DNA of 64,000 bases, from contig NZ_LGSZ01000028.1 in assembly GCF_001298265.1 (NCBI RefSeq), forward strand, positions 248,001-312,000. Reading direction: 5' to 3'. A program made the translations under genes and the position numbers. Under the pieces are notes generated by a model that saw only the letters and a program-made list of their open reading frames with translations, searched no databases and was not told the origin of the DNA. The stretch comes from Allobosea vaviloviae. Lineage in GTDB: Bacteria; Pseudomonadota; Alphaproteobacteria; Rhizobiales; Beijerinckiaceae. Below are positions 56,018 to 64,000 of the stretch, piece by piece; position 1 is the stretch's first letter; every line of letters starts with the position of its first letter.

Positions 56018-56875
56018 TCAGCTCCGGAACAGGCCGCCGCCGCCGAGACGTCCCTGGCCGGCCCGGGCGGTGGCGTTGTTGCCGTCCAGCCCGAGCGCGC
56101 GCTGGTAGCTCTGGGTCGCTTCGGATTTCTGGCCGAGCTTCTCCTGGGCGAAGCCGCGACCGGCCCAGGCATCGGCGCTGCGGTTGTCGACATTGAGTGC
56201 GGCCGTGAAATCCTCGAGCGCGGCATCGTATTTGCCCACCGCGTTCAGGCTCTGGCCACGCGCGATGTAAGGCGGCGCGTTGTAGGGGTTGCGGTCGATC
56301 ACCGAATCGAAATCGGAGATCGCATACTGGTGCTGGCCTTCCTTCTGGTAGACCAGCCCGCGCGCATGGAAGGCCTCGGCCGATTCCGGGTTCAGCCGGA
56401 TCGCCGTGTTGAGATCGGCCAGCGCCTGCTGGCTGTTGCCCTGGGCGCGCAGCAGGTTGGCGCGCGCGATGAAGGCCGGGGCGTAGTTCGGCGAGGCGGT
56501 GGTCGCCTTGTTGAAATCGGCGAGCGCCGCGTCGTTGCGGCCGCTCTGGCGCAAGGCGAGGCCGCGATTGGTATAGGCCGAGGCCAGATTGGGATCGAGC
56601 TGCACCGCCTTGGTGAAATCGGCGATCGCATCCGAGAAGCGGCCGACGCGGGCATAGGCCGAGCCGCGCGTGTTGTAGGCGCCGGGATCATTGGGATTGC
56701 GGCTGATCACTTCCGAGAGCGATCCGATATTGACGCTCGCTTCCGCCGCCGAAGCCATGTCGAGTTCAGCGACCGACTGCCCCGACAAGCTGGAAACGGT
56801 GTCGCAGCCCGCGAGCACGAGCGCCATGCCCGCCGCCGCCAGCCAGTTCCTGCCATGCATGATGCTGTATCCCAT
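56018..56875 (-). CDS. TPR-repeat lipoprotein
   Basis: This 285-residue protein carries a lipoprotein signal (AAAGMALVLAGC, Cys at about residue 24). Six TPR repeats follow, e.g. PGAYNTRGSAYARVGRFSDAIADFTKAVQLDP and PPYIARGQSLNAVGKYDAALEDFTAALNVD. It is of the NlpI-like type that scaffolds envelope enzymes. An in-frame ATG at 56860 (MHGRNW) is a second start option. Its partners are not evident. Confidence 0.9.
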   Translation of the reverse strand: MGYSIMHGRNWLAAAGMALVLAGCDTVSSLSGQSVAELDMASAAEASVNIGSLSEVISRNPNDPGAYNTRGSAYARVGRFSDAIADFTKAVQLDPNLASAYTNRGLALRQSGRNDAALADFNKATTASPNYAPAFIARANLLRAQGNSQQALADLNTAIRLNPESAEAFHARGLVYQKEGQHQYAISDFDSVIDRNPYNAPPYIARGQSLNAVGKYDAALEDFTAALNVDNRSADAWAGRGFAQEKLGQKSEATQSYQRALGLDGNNATARAGQGRLGGGGLFRS

Positions 56876-57098
56876 CGGTCCGGTTCCGTGCCTCGTCTGC
56901 GCCGCCGCCCCAAACCGGACCGTCGCCGCGTCATCGCGCTCCCCAACCGACAGCGCCCCGCTCCAGAGAACGCCCGCTTTGTGCCAAGAGTTGGTTAACG
57001 CCGCCGGAAAAGCAACAGCGCCCGGAGCGGGCTCCAGGCGCGGTCAAGTCTCATGGTGTCGCCTGCATGGCTGAAATGCCACCGCTGGACGAACGAAA

Positions 57099-57332
57099 TC
57101 AGGGGCGCTTCGGCTTCACCGGCGCCGGCAGCAGGCCTTCGCGCTGAAGCTTCTTGCGGTGCAGCTTGCGGGCGCGGCGGACGGCTTCCGCCTTTTCGCG
57201 TGCCTTTTTCTCGGAGGGCTTCTCGTAATGGCCGCGAAGCTTCATCTCGCGGAAGACACCCTCGCGCTGCAGCTTCTTCTTGAGCGCGCGGAGAGCCTGA
57301 TCGACGTTGTTGTCGCGAACGAGAACCTGCAC
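57099..57332 (-). CDS. rpsU: 30S ribosomal protein S21
   Basis: This is a 77-residue S21: [47 protein letters not shown], then a Lys/Arg-rich tail. The length and tail match the alphaproteobacterial form. It stands alone, with purK 170 bp upstream on the same strand. Confidence 0.97.
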   Translation of the reverse strand: MQVLVRDNNVDQALRALKKKLQREGVFREMKLRGHYEKPSEKKAREKAEAVRRARKLHRKKLQREGLLPAPVKPKRP

Positions 57333-57502
57333 CGTGAGTGTCCGTCTTTAGCGGGTTGGTCTAATGGGTTTCGATGGAGCGACACTGCGACGCAGATCGC
57401 CCCGAAGGATCGTGCGGATATCAGAGTTCAGCCTGGCTGTCCACGCCGAAAAGCCCGAAAAATCGACGATAACGCGCAACGCGCCTCGGCTCGCCGATGG
57501 CC

Positions 57503-58609
57503 TCAGCTTCGCTCCGGCCAGACCCGCGTGACATGGCCCATCTTGCGGCCCGGCCGCGCTGAGTGCTTGCCGTAGAGATGCAGATGCGCACCCGGCTCCG
57601 CCAGCAGATCGCGCCAGCGCAGGGCGGCGTCGCCGATCAGGTTTTCCATCTCGACACGGCCACGCCGCGCAGCCGATCCCAGCGGAAAGCCACAGACGGC
57701 CCGGACATGCTGGTGGAACTGCGAGGTCTGCGCGCCCTCCGAGGTCCAGTGCCCGGAATTATGCACGCGCGGCGCGATCTCGTTGACGACGACGCGCTCG
57801 CTCGCGCCCTCGCCGACCACGAACAGCTCGACCGCGAACACCCCGACATATCCCAGCGCGGCGGCGATCTGTCGCGCCGCCTCGATCGCGGCGGCTTCCG
57901 TCGGCGCCGAGACCTGCGCCGGAACGCGGGTGAAGGCGAGGATGTGGTCGCGGTGCTCGTTCTCGCAGAGATCGAAGGCGGCGAAGGTGCCGTCGGTCCC
58001 CCGCGCGGCGACGACCGAGACCTCGCGGGCGAAGGTGACGAAGCCTTCGAGCACGGCGGGCTGGCGGCCGATCGCCGCATAGGCCTCCGCGAGATCGGTG
58101 CCCGCCAGAATCCTGACCTGGCCCTTGCCGTCATAGCCCAAGCGCCGCGTCTTCAGCACGCTCGGGCGGCCGAGCGCGGCGACCGCAGCCTCGAGGTCAC
58201 CCAGCGAATCGACGGCGCGAAACGGCGCGACCTCGAGCCCGAGTTCGGCGACGAAGCTTTTCTCGCTGAGCCGGTCCTGGGTCACCGCCAGCGCGCGCGC
58301 TCCCGGATGCAGCGGTTTGCGCTGGCTGAGGAAGGCAGCCGTCGCGGCCGGCACGTTCTCGAACTCGTAGGTCACGACGTCGACGGCATCGGCGAAGCGG
58401 GCCAGCGCCGCCTCATCCTCATAGGCAGCCACCGTGCGGGCGGCGGCCACGTCGAAGGCGGGGTTCTCGGTTTCGGGCGCGAAGATGTGGCAGCGGATGC
58501 CGAGATCGGCCGCAGCCAGCGCGATCATCCGCGCGAGCTGCCCTCCCCCGATGATGCCGAGCACGGCGCCGGGCGCCAGCGCCTGTCCCGCGAAAGCCGG
58601 CATGCTCAC
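57503..58609 (-). CDS. purK: 5-(carboxyamino)imidazole ribonucleotide synthase PurK
   Basis: This 368-residue ATP-grasp enzyme uses AIR, ATP and bicarbonate to make N5-CAIR. Motifs are [43 protein letters not shown], and [33 protein letters not shown]. It overlaps purE by 4 bp, the normal purE-purK couple. Confidence 0.97.
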   Translation of the reverse strand: MSMPAFAGQALAPGAVLGIIGGGQLARMIALAAADLGIRCHIFAPETENPAFDVAAARTVAAYEDEAALARFADAVDVVTYEFENVPAATAAFLSQRKPLHPGARALAVTQDRLSEKSFVAELGLEVAPFRAVDSLGDLEAAVAALGRPSVLKTRRLGYDGKGQVRILAGTDLAEAYAAIGRQPAVLEGFVTFAREVSVVAARGTDGTFAAFDLCENEHRDHILAFTRVPAQVSAPTEAAAIEAARQIAAALGYVGVFAVELFVVGEGASERVVVNEIAPRVHNSGHWTSEGAQTSQFHQHVRAVCGFPLGSAARRGRVEMENLIGDAALRWRDLLAEPGAHLHLYGKHSARPGRKMGHVTRVWPERS

Positions 58610-59106
58610 GCCTCGTCCTTGGCGGGGCGTTCCGCGATCGCGGCGCTCTGGCGGGCACGATAGGCATCGAGCCGGTCCGCCAGGCCCTCGTCCGACAGCG
58701 CCAGCACGGCAGCCGCGAGCAAAGCCGCATTGACCGCCCCGGCCCGGCCGATGGCCAGCGTGCCGACGGGAATGCCAGCCGGCATCTGGACGATCGAGAG
58801 CAGCGAGTCCTGCCCCGACAGCGCCTTGGACTCGACGGGAACGCCGAACACCGGCAGCGGCGTCAGCGACGCCGTCATGCCCGGCAGGTGGGCGGCCCCA
58901 CCCGCACCGGCGATCACCACCTTGAAGCCCGCGGCCTTCGCGCCCGTGGCGAATTCGACCATACGCTGCGGCGTGCGATGCGCCGAGACGATGCGGTCGT
59001 CATGGGCGATGCCGAGCGCGTCCAGCGTCTCGGCGGCATGGCGCATCGTCGCCCAGTCGGACTGGCTGCCCATGATGATGGCGACGGGCGCGGATATGGT
59101 GGCCAT
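58606..59106 (-). CDS. purE: 5-(carboxyamino)imidazole ribonucleotide mutase PurE
   Basis: This 166-residue protein rearranges N5-CAIR to CAIR. The active-site segments [57 protein letters not shown] and [20 protein letters not shown] are present; the Ser and His of the family are conserved. It overlaps purK by 4 bp (ATGA) and is upstream of it. Confidence 0.98.
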   Translation of the reverse strand: MATISAPVAIIMGSQSDWATMRHAAETLDALGIAHDDRIVSAHRTPQRMVEFATGAKAAGFKVVIAGAGGAAHLPGMTASLTPLPVFGVPVESKALSGQDSLLSIVQMPAGIPVGTLAIGRAGAVNAALLAAAVLALSDEGLADRLDAYRARQSAAIAERPAKDEA

Positions 59107-59224
59107 GACAGGGAGCGCTTCCGGAACGCTGGAGAGGAAGCGCGCGATCTAGACTGCCCGATGCCGCACAGGCAAGCGCCGAATCGGGAAAGGGCTCTTA
59201 TTGGGACGGAAACAACCCCGCGCC

Positions 59225-59373
59225 GTCATCCAGGGCGCAGCCCTCGGGTCCGATCTACGATCGGCCCAAGGATGAACTCCGCGGAGACCCGGGATCCATG
59301 CCGGAACGCTGATCCGGAAAGGCTCCGGCATGGATCCCGGATCGGCGCCGCGACGCGGCTTGTCCGGGATGAC
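59225..59373. repeat. 149-bp variant of the inverted-repeat element
   Basis: It starts GTCATCCAGGGC and ends CCGGGATGAC, with inner GGGATCCATGCCGGA / TCCGGCATGGATCCC arms matching the 105-bp family but one base changed. Extra sequence in the left half, resembling part of the 18718 element, makes it longer. It lies between purE and the ABC1-kinase gene. Confidence 0.8.
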
Positions 59374-59405
59374 GGCGCAGATGGAAAATCGGGGGAGAGA
59401 CCGCC

Positions 59406-60773
59406 TCAAGCCGTTGCCGCCAACCCCGCCCGCGCCATCGCCGAGGCCTGGTCGGCCGCAACGGTCTCGATCTTGAAGCCCTCGATTTCCGCCTCGAACA
59501 GCCGGTGGAAATTCAGCTCGGCGTCGAGATGCAGGAACACCCCGCCGAGCCCGATCGCGGCCCGGTCCATGAAGACGAATTCGCGCGGCACCTTGACCGG
59601 CCCGCGCATCTTCAGCGCCTGATGCACCTCGAAGGCCTGCCGCCGGCCATATTCCGCCGGGCTGACGCCCTCGGCGATGCGCCTGACGCGGTCCTCCAGC
59701 AGCGGCCCGTAGATGAAGCGCGCCCAGATGTTGAGCGTGTCGACCAGCTCCTTGGTCAGCCCCTTGAAGCCCCAGGTCTCGTAGGCATGGACGACGCGCG
59801 CCTCGTCGCCCTCGAGCAGGCCGCGATAGAGATCGACGACGCCGCCGACGAAGGACGGCGGGAAGATGCGGATGCAGCCATAGTCGAGCAGGTTGATGCC
59901 CTGGGGCGCACCGTCCTCGGAGAAGACGGTGTAGTTGCCCAGATGCGGGTCGCCATGGATGACGCCGTGATGGCTGAAGGGCCGCCACCAGGCCTTGAAC
60001 ATCGCCGTCGAAATCCGGTCGCGCGCCTGCTGGTCGTCCTGCTTGTGGGTCAGGATGCCGTCGCCCTCGAGCCAGCGCATGGTCAGGAGCCGCCGCGTCG
60101 AGAGCGAGACTTCGAGTGCCGGCACGCGAACCTCCGGCGTCGCCGCCAGCATCTCCTGATACAGCGCGATGTGCCGGCCCTCGCGCTGATAGTCGAGCTC
60201 CTCGCGGACGCGCGCGCCGATCTCCTTGGCGATCTCGCTGGTGTCGATCACCGGGTCCATGCGCCGGTGCAGCGCAAACAGGATGTCGAGCTGGGAGATG
60301 TCGGCCTCGACGGCCGATTCCATGTCCGGATATTGCAGCTTGCAGGCGAGCGCGACGCCCTCCAGCGTCGTCGCCCGATGCACCTGTCCCAGCGACGCCG
60401 CCGCCGAAGGCTGCAGCTCGAACGAGCCGAAGCGCTCGCGCCAGTTGGCGCCGAGTTCCGCCATCATCCGGCGCTTGACGAAGGCCGCGCCCATCGGCGG
60501 CGCCTGCGACTGCAGCTTCTGCAGCTCGGCGGCATATTCCGGCGGCACGACATCGGGAATCGTGGCGACGAGCTGCGCCACCTTCATGATCGGGCCCTTC
60601 AGCCCGCCCAGCGCCTTGGCCAGCGCCTCGGCATTGGAGGCGTTGCGCCCCTCCATCCCGAACAGCCGGGCGCCCGCAATCCGCGCCGCCACCCCGCCGA
60701 CATTGGCCCCGACACGCGCATAGCGCGCCGCACGGGCGGAAAAGCGATTGGCTTCGGAGTCGTGCTCGGACAT
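59406..60773 (-). CDS. ABC1/UbiB-family atypical kinase (AarF)
   Basis: This 455-residue ABC1 protein has the family blocks GGLKGPIMKVAQLVATIP, where the KxGQ motif reads K-V-A-Q; AAASLGQVHRATTLEG; VACKLQYPDME with the ATP-binding Lys; and the catalytic-like HGDPHLGNYTVF followed by NLLDYGCIRIF. Members include UbiB and COQ8, needed for ubiquinone synthesis or lipid transport. Substrate and partner genes are unclear here. Confidence 0.87.
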   Translation of the reverse strand: MSEHDSEANRFSARAARYARVGANVGGVAARIAGARLFGMEGRNASNAEALAKALGGLKGPIMKVAQLVATIPDVVPPEYAAELQKLQSQAPPMGAAFVKRRMMAELGANWRERFGSFELQPSAAASLGQVHRATTLEGVALACKLQYPDMESAVEADISQLDILFALHRRMDPVIDTSEIAKEIGARVREELDYQREGRHIALYQEMLAATPEVRVPALEVSLSTRRLLTMRWLEGDGILTHKQDDQQARDRISTAMFKAWWRPFSHHGVIHGDPHLGNYTVFSEDGAPQGINLLDYGCIRIFPPSFVGGVVDLYRGLLEGDEARVVHAYETWGFKGLTKELVDTLNIWARFIYGPLLEDRVRRIAEGVSPAEYGRRQAFEVHQALKMRGPVKVPREFVFMDRAAIGLGGVFLHLDAELNFHRLFEAEIEGFKIETVAADQASAMARAGLAATA

Positions 60774-60903
60774 GGGGCTCGGGTGTTAGAGACCAAGAAC
60801 TTTTAACGATGTAAGACGCGCTGTCGCCAACACCAGTGCGGCAAACACGTCGAATGTGAAGGGAGCATGCTTGAAATTGGTCTTTGAACCCACGGGCCGG
60901 ACC

Positions 60904-61965
60904 TTACATGCGCCTTATCAGGCTCTTGCACCATATCATGGCCGTCTCTATTGCCCAGTTAGTTTGCTGGGGCGTCAGCGTTGGCATCTCGGCCTGCCCG
61001 GGTCCGTGCGCAAATGGGTTTCTTACGTCGCTGAACATTTTGGTAAGAAGCTCTCCCTCCCAAACGTCAATAAAACGCCCATTTGCTTTGCTCATCAGAT
61101 TATCAACGTAATTGGCCGCGCCTTTCTCGGTGCCCTTTGTCCAACCTTTTACGTCGCTGATAATTTTTATGCAGCTTTCGACCGCGCTGACAGCATGAAA
61201 CGCGGCGGTTCGATCTCCCTTATCACGTCGGTCAATGGATTCTTTTATTTGAATGTCCACATTCTTCCATCGCGGATCATTGACCAATTCCCAAAAAGGT
61301 TTCTCGACAAATGTCCCGATCAATTCGTCATCAGACAATTGCAGCAATCCATTGTGGAAATTCAATTTATATCGAGCAAGCCTAAGACGCTCATTTAAAT
61401 CTTTTACCAACTCCTGAAATGCGGCGTTAATACGAGCATTATGCGCTATTATTCCGTCCACCTGAAGGCCCGGAATCTTCAATGATCTAGCCAATCTATG
61501 AAACTCATCGTTAGATTTGGCCTTTGCAATGGCAGCAGGCAAATCTGCGTTAGCAGATTTAATTTGCTGCCAACGGAGTTGGAATCCAATCTCGACGAGG
61601 CTGAGCCGCTCTTTCACCCAAGCGTCACCCTGGCTCAGGTCAGGAGGCATCTTGATAAGATAGTTTTTGCAGATATTGGAATAATTAAAAGTATGCGCGA
61701 TAGTATTTTCGTTGCCATTCCATTTAGTTTTTTGCCACCAAAATCGATCGCTTAGATAATCTCGCCCAACCTCCAATGCCATCTTATCGTGCACTATCTT
61801 GAGATATTCTTCGCTCCTCTCCGAAGCCGTATCTGATGATTGGCCAAGCCACAGCGGGTCCATCATCATGACGGCCGCTTGGTTCATAAAGCGCCTATCC
61901 TCCTCAAAGTATTGGTTTCGTATCTGCACATTGGAATATCTACGGGCAAAAATATCCGTAATCAC
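60904..61965 (-). CDS. Unrecognised protein with C-terminal HEPN-like RX4H motif (candidate defence protein)
   Basis: The frame encodes about 353 residues in clearly AT-rich DNA with codons such as ATA, TTA and AAA that are rare around it. The N-terminal part (ITDIFARRYSNVQIRNQYFEEDRRF...) matches no family I can name with confidence. The C-terminal part (about 250-353) is helical and resembles AbiJ-type HEPN domains: AAFHAVSAVESCIKIISD, ...AANYVDNLMSK..., then MFSDVRNPFAHGPG, which has R-X4-H at residues 315-320, the catalytic motif of HEPN ribonucleases. AGGAG lies before the GTG at 61965; an ATG at 62004 is the alternative start. No methylase or helicase is beside it. Confidence 0.6.
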   Translation of the reverse strand: MITDIFARRYSNVQIRNQYFEEDRRFMNQAAVMMMDPLWLGQSSDTASERSEEYLKIVHDKMALEVGRDYLSDRFWWQKTKWNGNENTIAHTFNYSNICKNYLIKMPPDLSQGDAWVKERLSLVEIGFQLRWQQIKSANADLPAAIAKAKSNDEFHRLARSLKIPGLQVDGIIAHNARINAAFQELVKDLNERLRLARYKLNFHNGLLQLSDDELIGTFVEKPFWELVNDPRWKNVDIQIKESIDRRDKGDRTAAFHAVSAVESCIKIISDVKGWTKGTEKGAANYVDNLMSKANGRFIDVWEGELLTKMFSDVRNPFAHGPGQAEMPTLTPQQTNWAIETAMIWCKSLIRRM

Positions 61966-62011
61966 CGCTGTCACTCCTATGTTGACGGACTTTCCACAGC
62001 ACAACGGGATT

Positions 62012-62908
62012 TTAGATCGAAAGCTGTTTATCCTGAGCCGCCAACTCCGCCCTCACCTCAGCCAAGCTGGCCACGCGCCCGCCCGCCGCCTCGACCAGCC
62101 TCGCCGTCTCCGCCACCAGCGCCGCATTGCTCCGCTCGCAGCCGAACGGCGCATCCTCCAGCCCGGCCCGCACATGCACCCCGCGCGCGACCGCCGCCGG
62201 GATCAGCCCGGTGAGATCGACGCCCAGCCCCGCGATCATCACCGGCGCATCGGGCGCGTCCTCCGCCAGCAACCTGAGATGCGCGTCGAGCGCCCAGTCG
62301 CGCGGCGGGAAGCCCCAGGCGAAGGCGTCCGAGAACATCAGCCGGTAGATCGGCGTCGGCAGTCCGGGATAGGCCTTGGCCAGCGCTGCCCCCAGCCGCG
62401 TGAAGCCGGGCTCGTAGATCGCATAGCTCGGATGGATCTTGTGGGCCTGCGCCACCGCCATGCCCTCGCGGATATGCTCGCCGGGGTTCTGGTAGATGAA
62501 GCCGGGCTCGCCCTCGGGGATGCCGGCGAAGGTCGTCCAGTTGCAGGAGCCGGGATCGAGCACGCCCCATTCGGCGAGCCCGCGCTTGGCCAGTTCCTCC
62601 AGATGGGTGTAACGACCCGAGCCGATCATGTCCCCCGCATAGCCCGAGCCGAGGATCGGGATCGTCGGATAGACGATGGCGTCGACCTTCGCGCGGATGC
62701 CCTCGATCGCCTGGGCGTAGAGCTCCCAATCGTCGCGCTGCCGGCCGGTCTCGACGTCGTAGACATGCAGATGAACGATCGCAGCGCCCGCCTCGACCGC
62801 CGCGATCCCGTCCGCGACGATGTCGGGAATCGTGATCGGGATGCCCGGCTGGCGCTCTTTGCCCCAGGGGCCGTTGATCGCGGCCTCGATCCAGATGGGC
62901 TTGGTCAT
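62012..62908 (-). CDS. 3-keto-5-aminohexanoate cleavage family protein (BKACE, DUF849)
   Basis: This is a 298-residue zinc-dependent beta-keto-acid cleavage enzyme. Family blocks include MTKPIWIEAAINGPW, GAAIVHLHVYDVETGRQ (His ligands), LDPGSCNWT and GVHVRAGLEDAPFGCERSN. Members condense or cleave beta-keto acids with acetyl-CoA; which one cannot be said from sequence. GAGGAG precedes the ATG at 62908, while a longer frame starts at 62932. It lies just downstream of the Doc/AbrB pair on the same strand. Confidence 0.87.
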   Translation of the reverse strand: MTKPIWIEAAINGPWGKERQPGIPITIPDIVADGIAAVEAGAAIVHLHVYDVETGRQRDDWELYAQAIEGIRAKVDAIVYPTIPILGSGYAGDMIGSGRYTHLEELAKRGLAEWGVLDPGSCNWTTFAGIPEGEPGFIYQNPGEHIREGMAVAQAHKIHPSYAIYEPGFTRLGAALAKAYPGLPTPIYRLMFSDAFAWGFPPRDWALDAHLRLLAEDAPDAPVMIAGLGVDLTGLIPAAVARGVHVRAGLEDAPFGCERSNAALVAETARLVEAAGGRVASLAEVRAELAAQDKQLSI

Positions 62909-62918
62909 CGCACGCTCC

Positions 62919-63314
62919 TCATGCCGGCGCATCCTTGGGCCAGTTGTCGCGAATCCAGCGCGTCAGCCCGTCCTCATCGACCTCGCCGGCAGCGAGCGCG
63001 AGGATGGCGGCGGCGGCCATGGCCTGGGACGGCGCGAACGGAATGCCGTTGAACCGCAGAAAGGTCATCATCGCGAGGAAGGCAGCCCGCTTGTTGCCGT
63101 CGATGAAAGGATGGTTTCGCGCGAGCCCGAACGCATAGGCCGCGGCCAAGGCCGCGAGATCGGTCTCGCCATAGGCGAAGCGGTTGATCGGTCTGGCGAC
63201 CGCGGATTCGAGCAACCCCTGATCGCGTATGCCCTCGGGTCCGCCATAGATCGCCAGTTGCTCAGCGTGCATATCCTGGATCGTCTCGACGCTCAGCCAG
63301 AGCGGCTCCGTCAT
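62919..63314 (-). CDS. Doc/Fic-family death-on-curing toxin
   Basis: This is a 131-residue toxin with the Fic motif HPFIDGNKRAAF, which is diagnostic of the Doc subfamily and carries the catalytic His and nucleotide-binding Asn-Lys-Arg. The N-terminus WLSVETIQDMHAEQLAIYGG is the usual Doc start. Doc phosphorylates EF-Tu in phage P1. The gene overlaps the antitoxin gene by 4 bp. Confidence 0.93.
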   Translation of the reverse strand: MTEPLWLSVETIQDMHAEQLAIYGGPEGIRDQGLLESAVARPINRFAYGETDLAALAAAYAFGLARNHPFIDGNKRAAFLAMMTFLRFNGIPFAPSQAMAAAAILALAAGEVDEDGLTRWIRDNWPKDAPA

Positions 63315-63571
63315 TTGGCCAGCTCACGCATTGTATCGGCGTAGTCCTTCATCACCTGACGTGCGATCGCCATGGCCCGGGCATGTGTGTCGTCGTGGCG
63401 CTGCAAACGGACTCCGCCTTCCGGCTGCCGCACGAACTCCAGCCGGTCGCCTTCCGCGAAACCAAGCTGTGCGAGCAACTCCTTGGGCAGGATGAGGCCA
63501 ACCGAGTTCCCGATTTTGCGAAGCTGCAGAACGGCCGCACTGTCGGTGGCCGGCTTGACGGTCTCGTTCAT
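63311..63571 (-). CDS. AbrB/MazE/SpoVT-type antitoxin
   Basis: This 86-residue protein has a swapped-hairpin AbrB DNA-binding domain (LQLRKIGNSVGLILPKELLAQLGFAEGDRLEFVRQPEGG) followed by a helical tail that would bind the toxin. It overlaps the Doc gene by 4 bp. The Doc toxin classically pairs with Phd, so the AbrB-type partner is a variant seen in some alphaproteobacteria. A perfect palindrome lies 15-39 bp upstream. Confidence 0.9.
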   Translation of the reverse strand: MNETVKPATDSAAVLQLRKIGNSVGLILPKELLAQLGFAEGDRLEFVRQPEGGVRLQRHDDTHARAMAIARQVMKDYADTMRELAK

Positions 63572-63585
63572 GGCATATCTCCAAC

Positions 63586-63610
63586 CGCGTTATACAGAAT
63601 GTATAACGCG
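63586..63610. promoter_or_regulatory. Perfect 10-bp palindrome upstream of Doc/AbrB operon
   Basis: Arms CGCGTTATAC (63586-63595) and GTATAACGCG (63601-63610) flank a 5-base spacer AGAAT. It is placed 15-39 bp upstream of the antitoxin start, the normal place of an operator bound by an AbrB-type antitoxin. The inner TATAC/GTATA could also be the -10 region. Confidence 0.75.
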
Positions 63611-63711
63611 AAACGAGGATGGTGGCTACGATCATCGCCGTATCCTTGTTCCTCGTTGCCAATCCATGTCGTGGTCCGTCTAATCAAGCCCTTGATGGAT
63701 AAGGTTACAGA

Positions 63712-64000
63712 TGCTTCAGCGCCACGCGACCTACGCCGAGACCTTCGACAGCTTCCGCTGGGCAATCCCCGAGCGCTTCAACATCGGCGTCGCCTGCTGC
63801 GACCGCCATGCCAATGGCACGGCCAAGCCGGCGCTGATCTATGAGGACGAGGCGACCGGCGTCGCCACCCTCAGCTTCGACGACCTCAAGCGGGCCTCGA
63901 ACCGCATCGCCAACATGCTCCGCGGCCATGGCATCGGGGCGGGCGAACGCGTCGGCATCCTGCTGCCGCAGCGGCCCGAGACGGCCATGGCGCATCTTGC
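63712..64000 (+). CDS. AMP-binding acyl-CoA synthetase, N-terminal part (runs off right edge)
   Basis: About the first 96 residues are visible: MLQRHATYAETFDSFRWAIPERFNIGVACCDRH, KPALIYEDEATGVATLSFDDLKRASNRIANMLRGHGIGAGERVGILLPQRPE. This is the start of an adenylate-forming ligase of the acetyl/aryl-CoA synthetase kind. The AMP-binding P-loop lies outside the window, so the substrate cannot be judged. Divergent from the AbrB/Doc pair. Confidence 0.85.

Overview
The window is GC-rich DNA from an alphaproteobacterium, most likely a Hyphomicrobiales (Rhizobiales) member such as Bosea or a relative. Pointers are the RuvCAB/YbgC/Tol-Pal/TilS/FtsH chromosome block, the RcdA and TrcR (DUF1013) cell-cycle proteins, alphaproteobacterial families (DUF2852, DUF1192, DUF4164, DUF1036), a 6S RNA next to zapA, an aa3-type oxidase subunit IV beside a three-subunit transhydrogenase, and dispersed repeats of the rhizobial type. 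The species cannot be fixed from the sequence alone.

Positions 1-18,000 carry, mostly on the minus strand, an envelope and recombination block: ruvC-ruvA-(GNAT)-ruvB, ybgC, tolQ-tolR-tolA-tolB, pal, cpoB, tilS and the 5' part of ftsH. It is broken by inserted cassettes: a parDE toxin-antitoxin pair with a coupled secreted DUF3828 protein, a Tat-type phosphoesterase, a TetR regulator, a DUF2852 gene, an Rrf2-methyltransferase pair with a palindromic operator, and an FtrA-type regulator divergent from a rhodanese. Positions 18,000-22,700 hold yebC, a YmdB-like phosphoesterase, 5-formyl-THF cyclo-ligase, 6S RNA, zapA and a DUF4164 gene.

Positions 22,700-29,200 are a central-carbon cluster on the plus strand: tkt, gap, pgk and class II fba, with two small coiled-coil genes between them. 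A LMW-phosphatase-like gene, an exported RidA protein, a coupled benE-like/thiE-like/Sel1 operon, an inositol-monophosphatase gene, a MotA/MotB-like stator pair, a cytochrome c and DUF1989/DUF1036 genes follow. Positions 38,000-42,900 contain an ABC exporter, rpmE, rcdA with a CtrA site and a terminator upstream, DUF1192, trcR and a second parDE pair. Positions 42,900-60,800 hold propionyl-CoA synthetase, a TauE/SafE permease, a fatty acyl-CoA ligase, small membrane proteins, an OpgG/OpgD-type glucan protein, two YdcH-like genes, cytochrome oxidase subunit IV plus pntAA-pntAB-pntB, a hydrolase, a TPR lipoprotein, rpsU, purK-purE and an ABC1-family kinase.

The last 3 kb (60.9-63.6 kb) are the most accessory-looking part: an AT-rich gene for an unrecognised protein with a C-terminal HEPN-like RX4H motif (possible defence ribonuclease), a BKACE enzyme, and a Doc/Fic toxin with an AbrB-type antitoxin preceded by a perfect palindrome. 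An acyl-CoA synthetase runs off the right edge. Three 105-bp copies of an inverted-repeat element, several relatives and one 89-bp palindrome sit only in gaps between genes. I saw no CRISPR array, tRNA, rRNA, insertion sequence or prophage.
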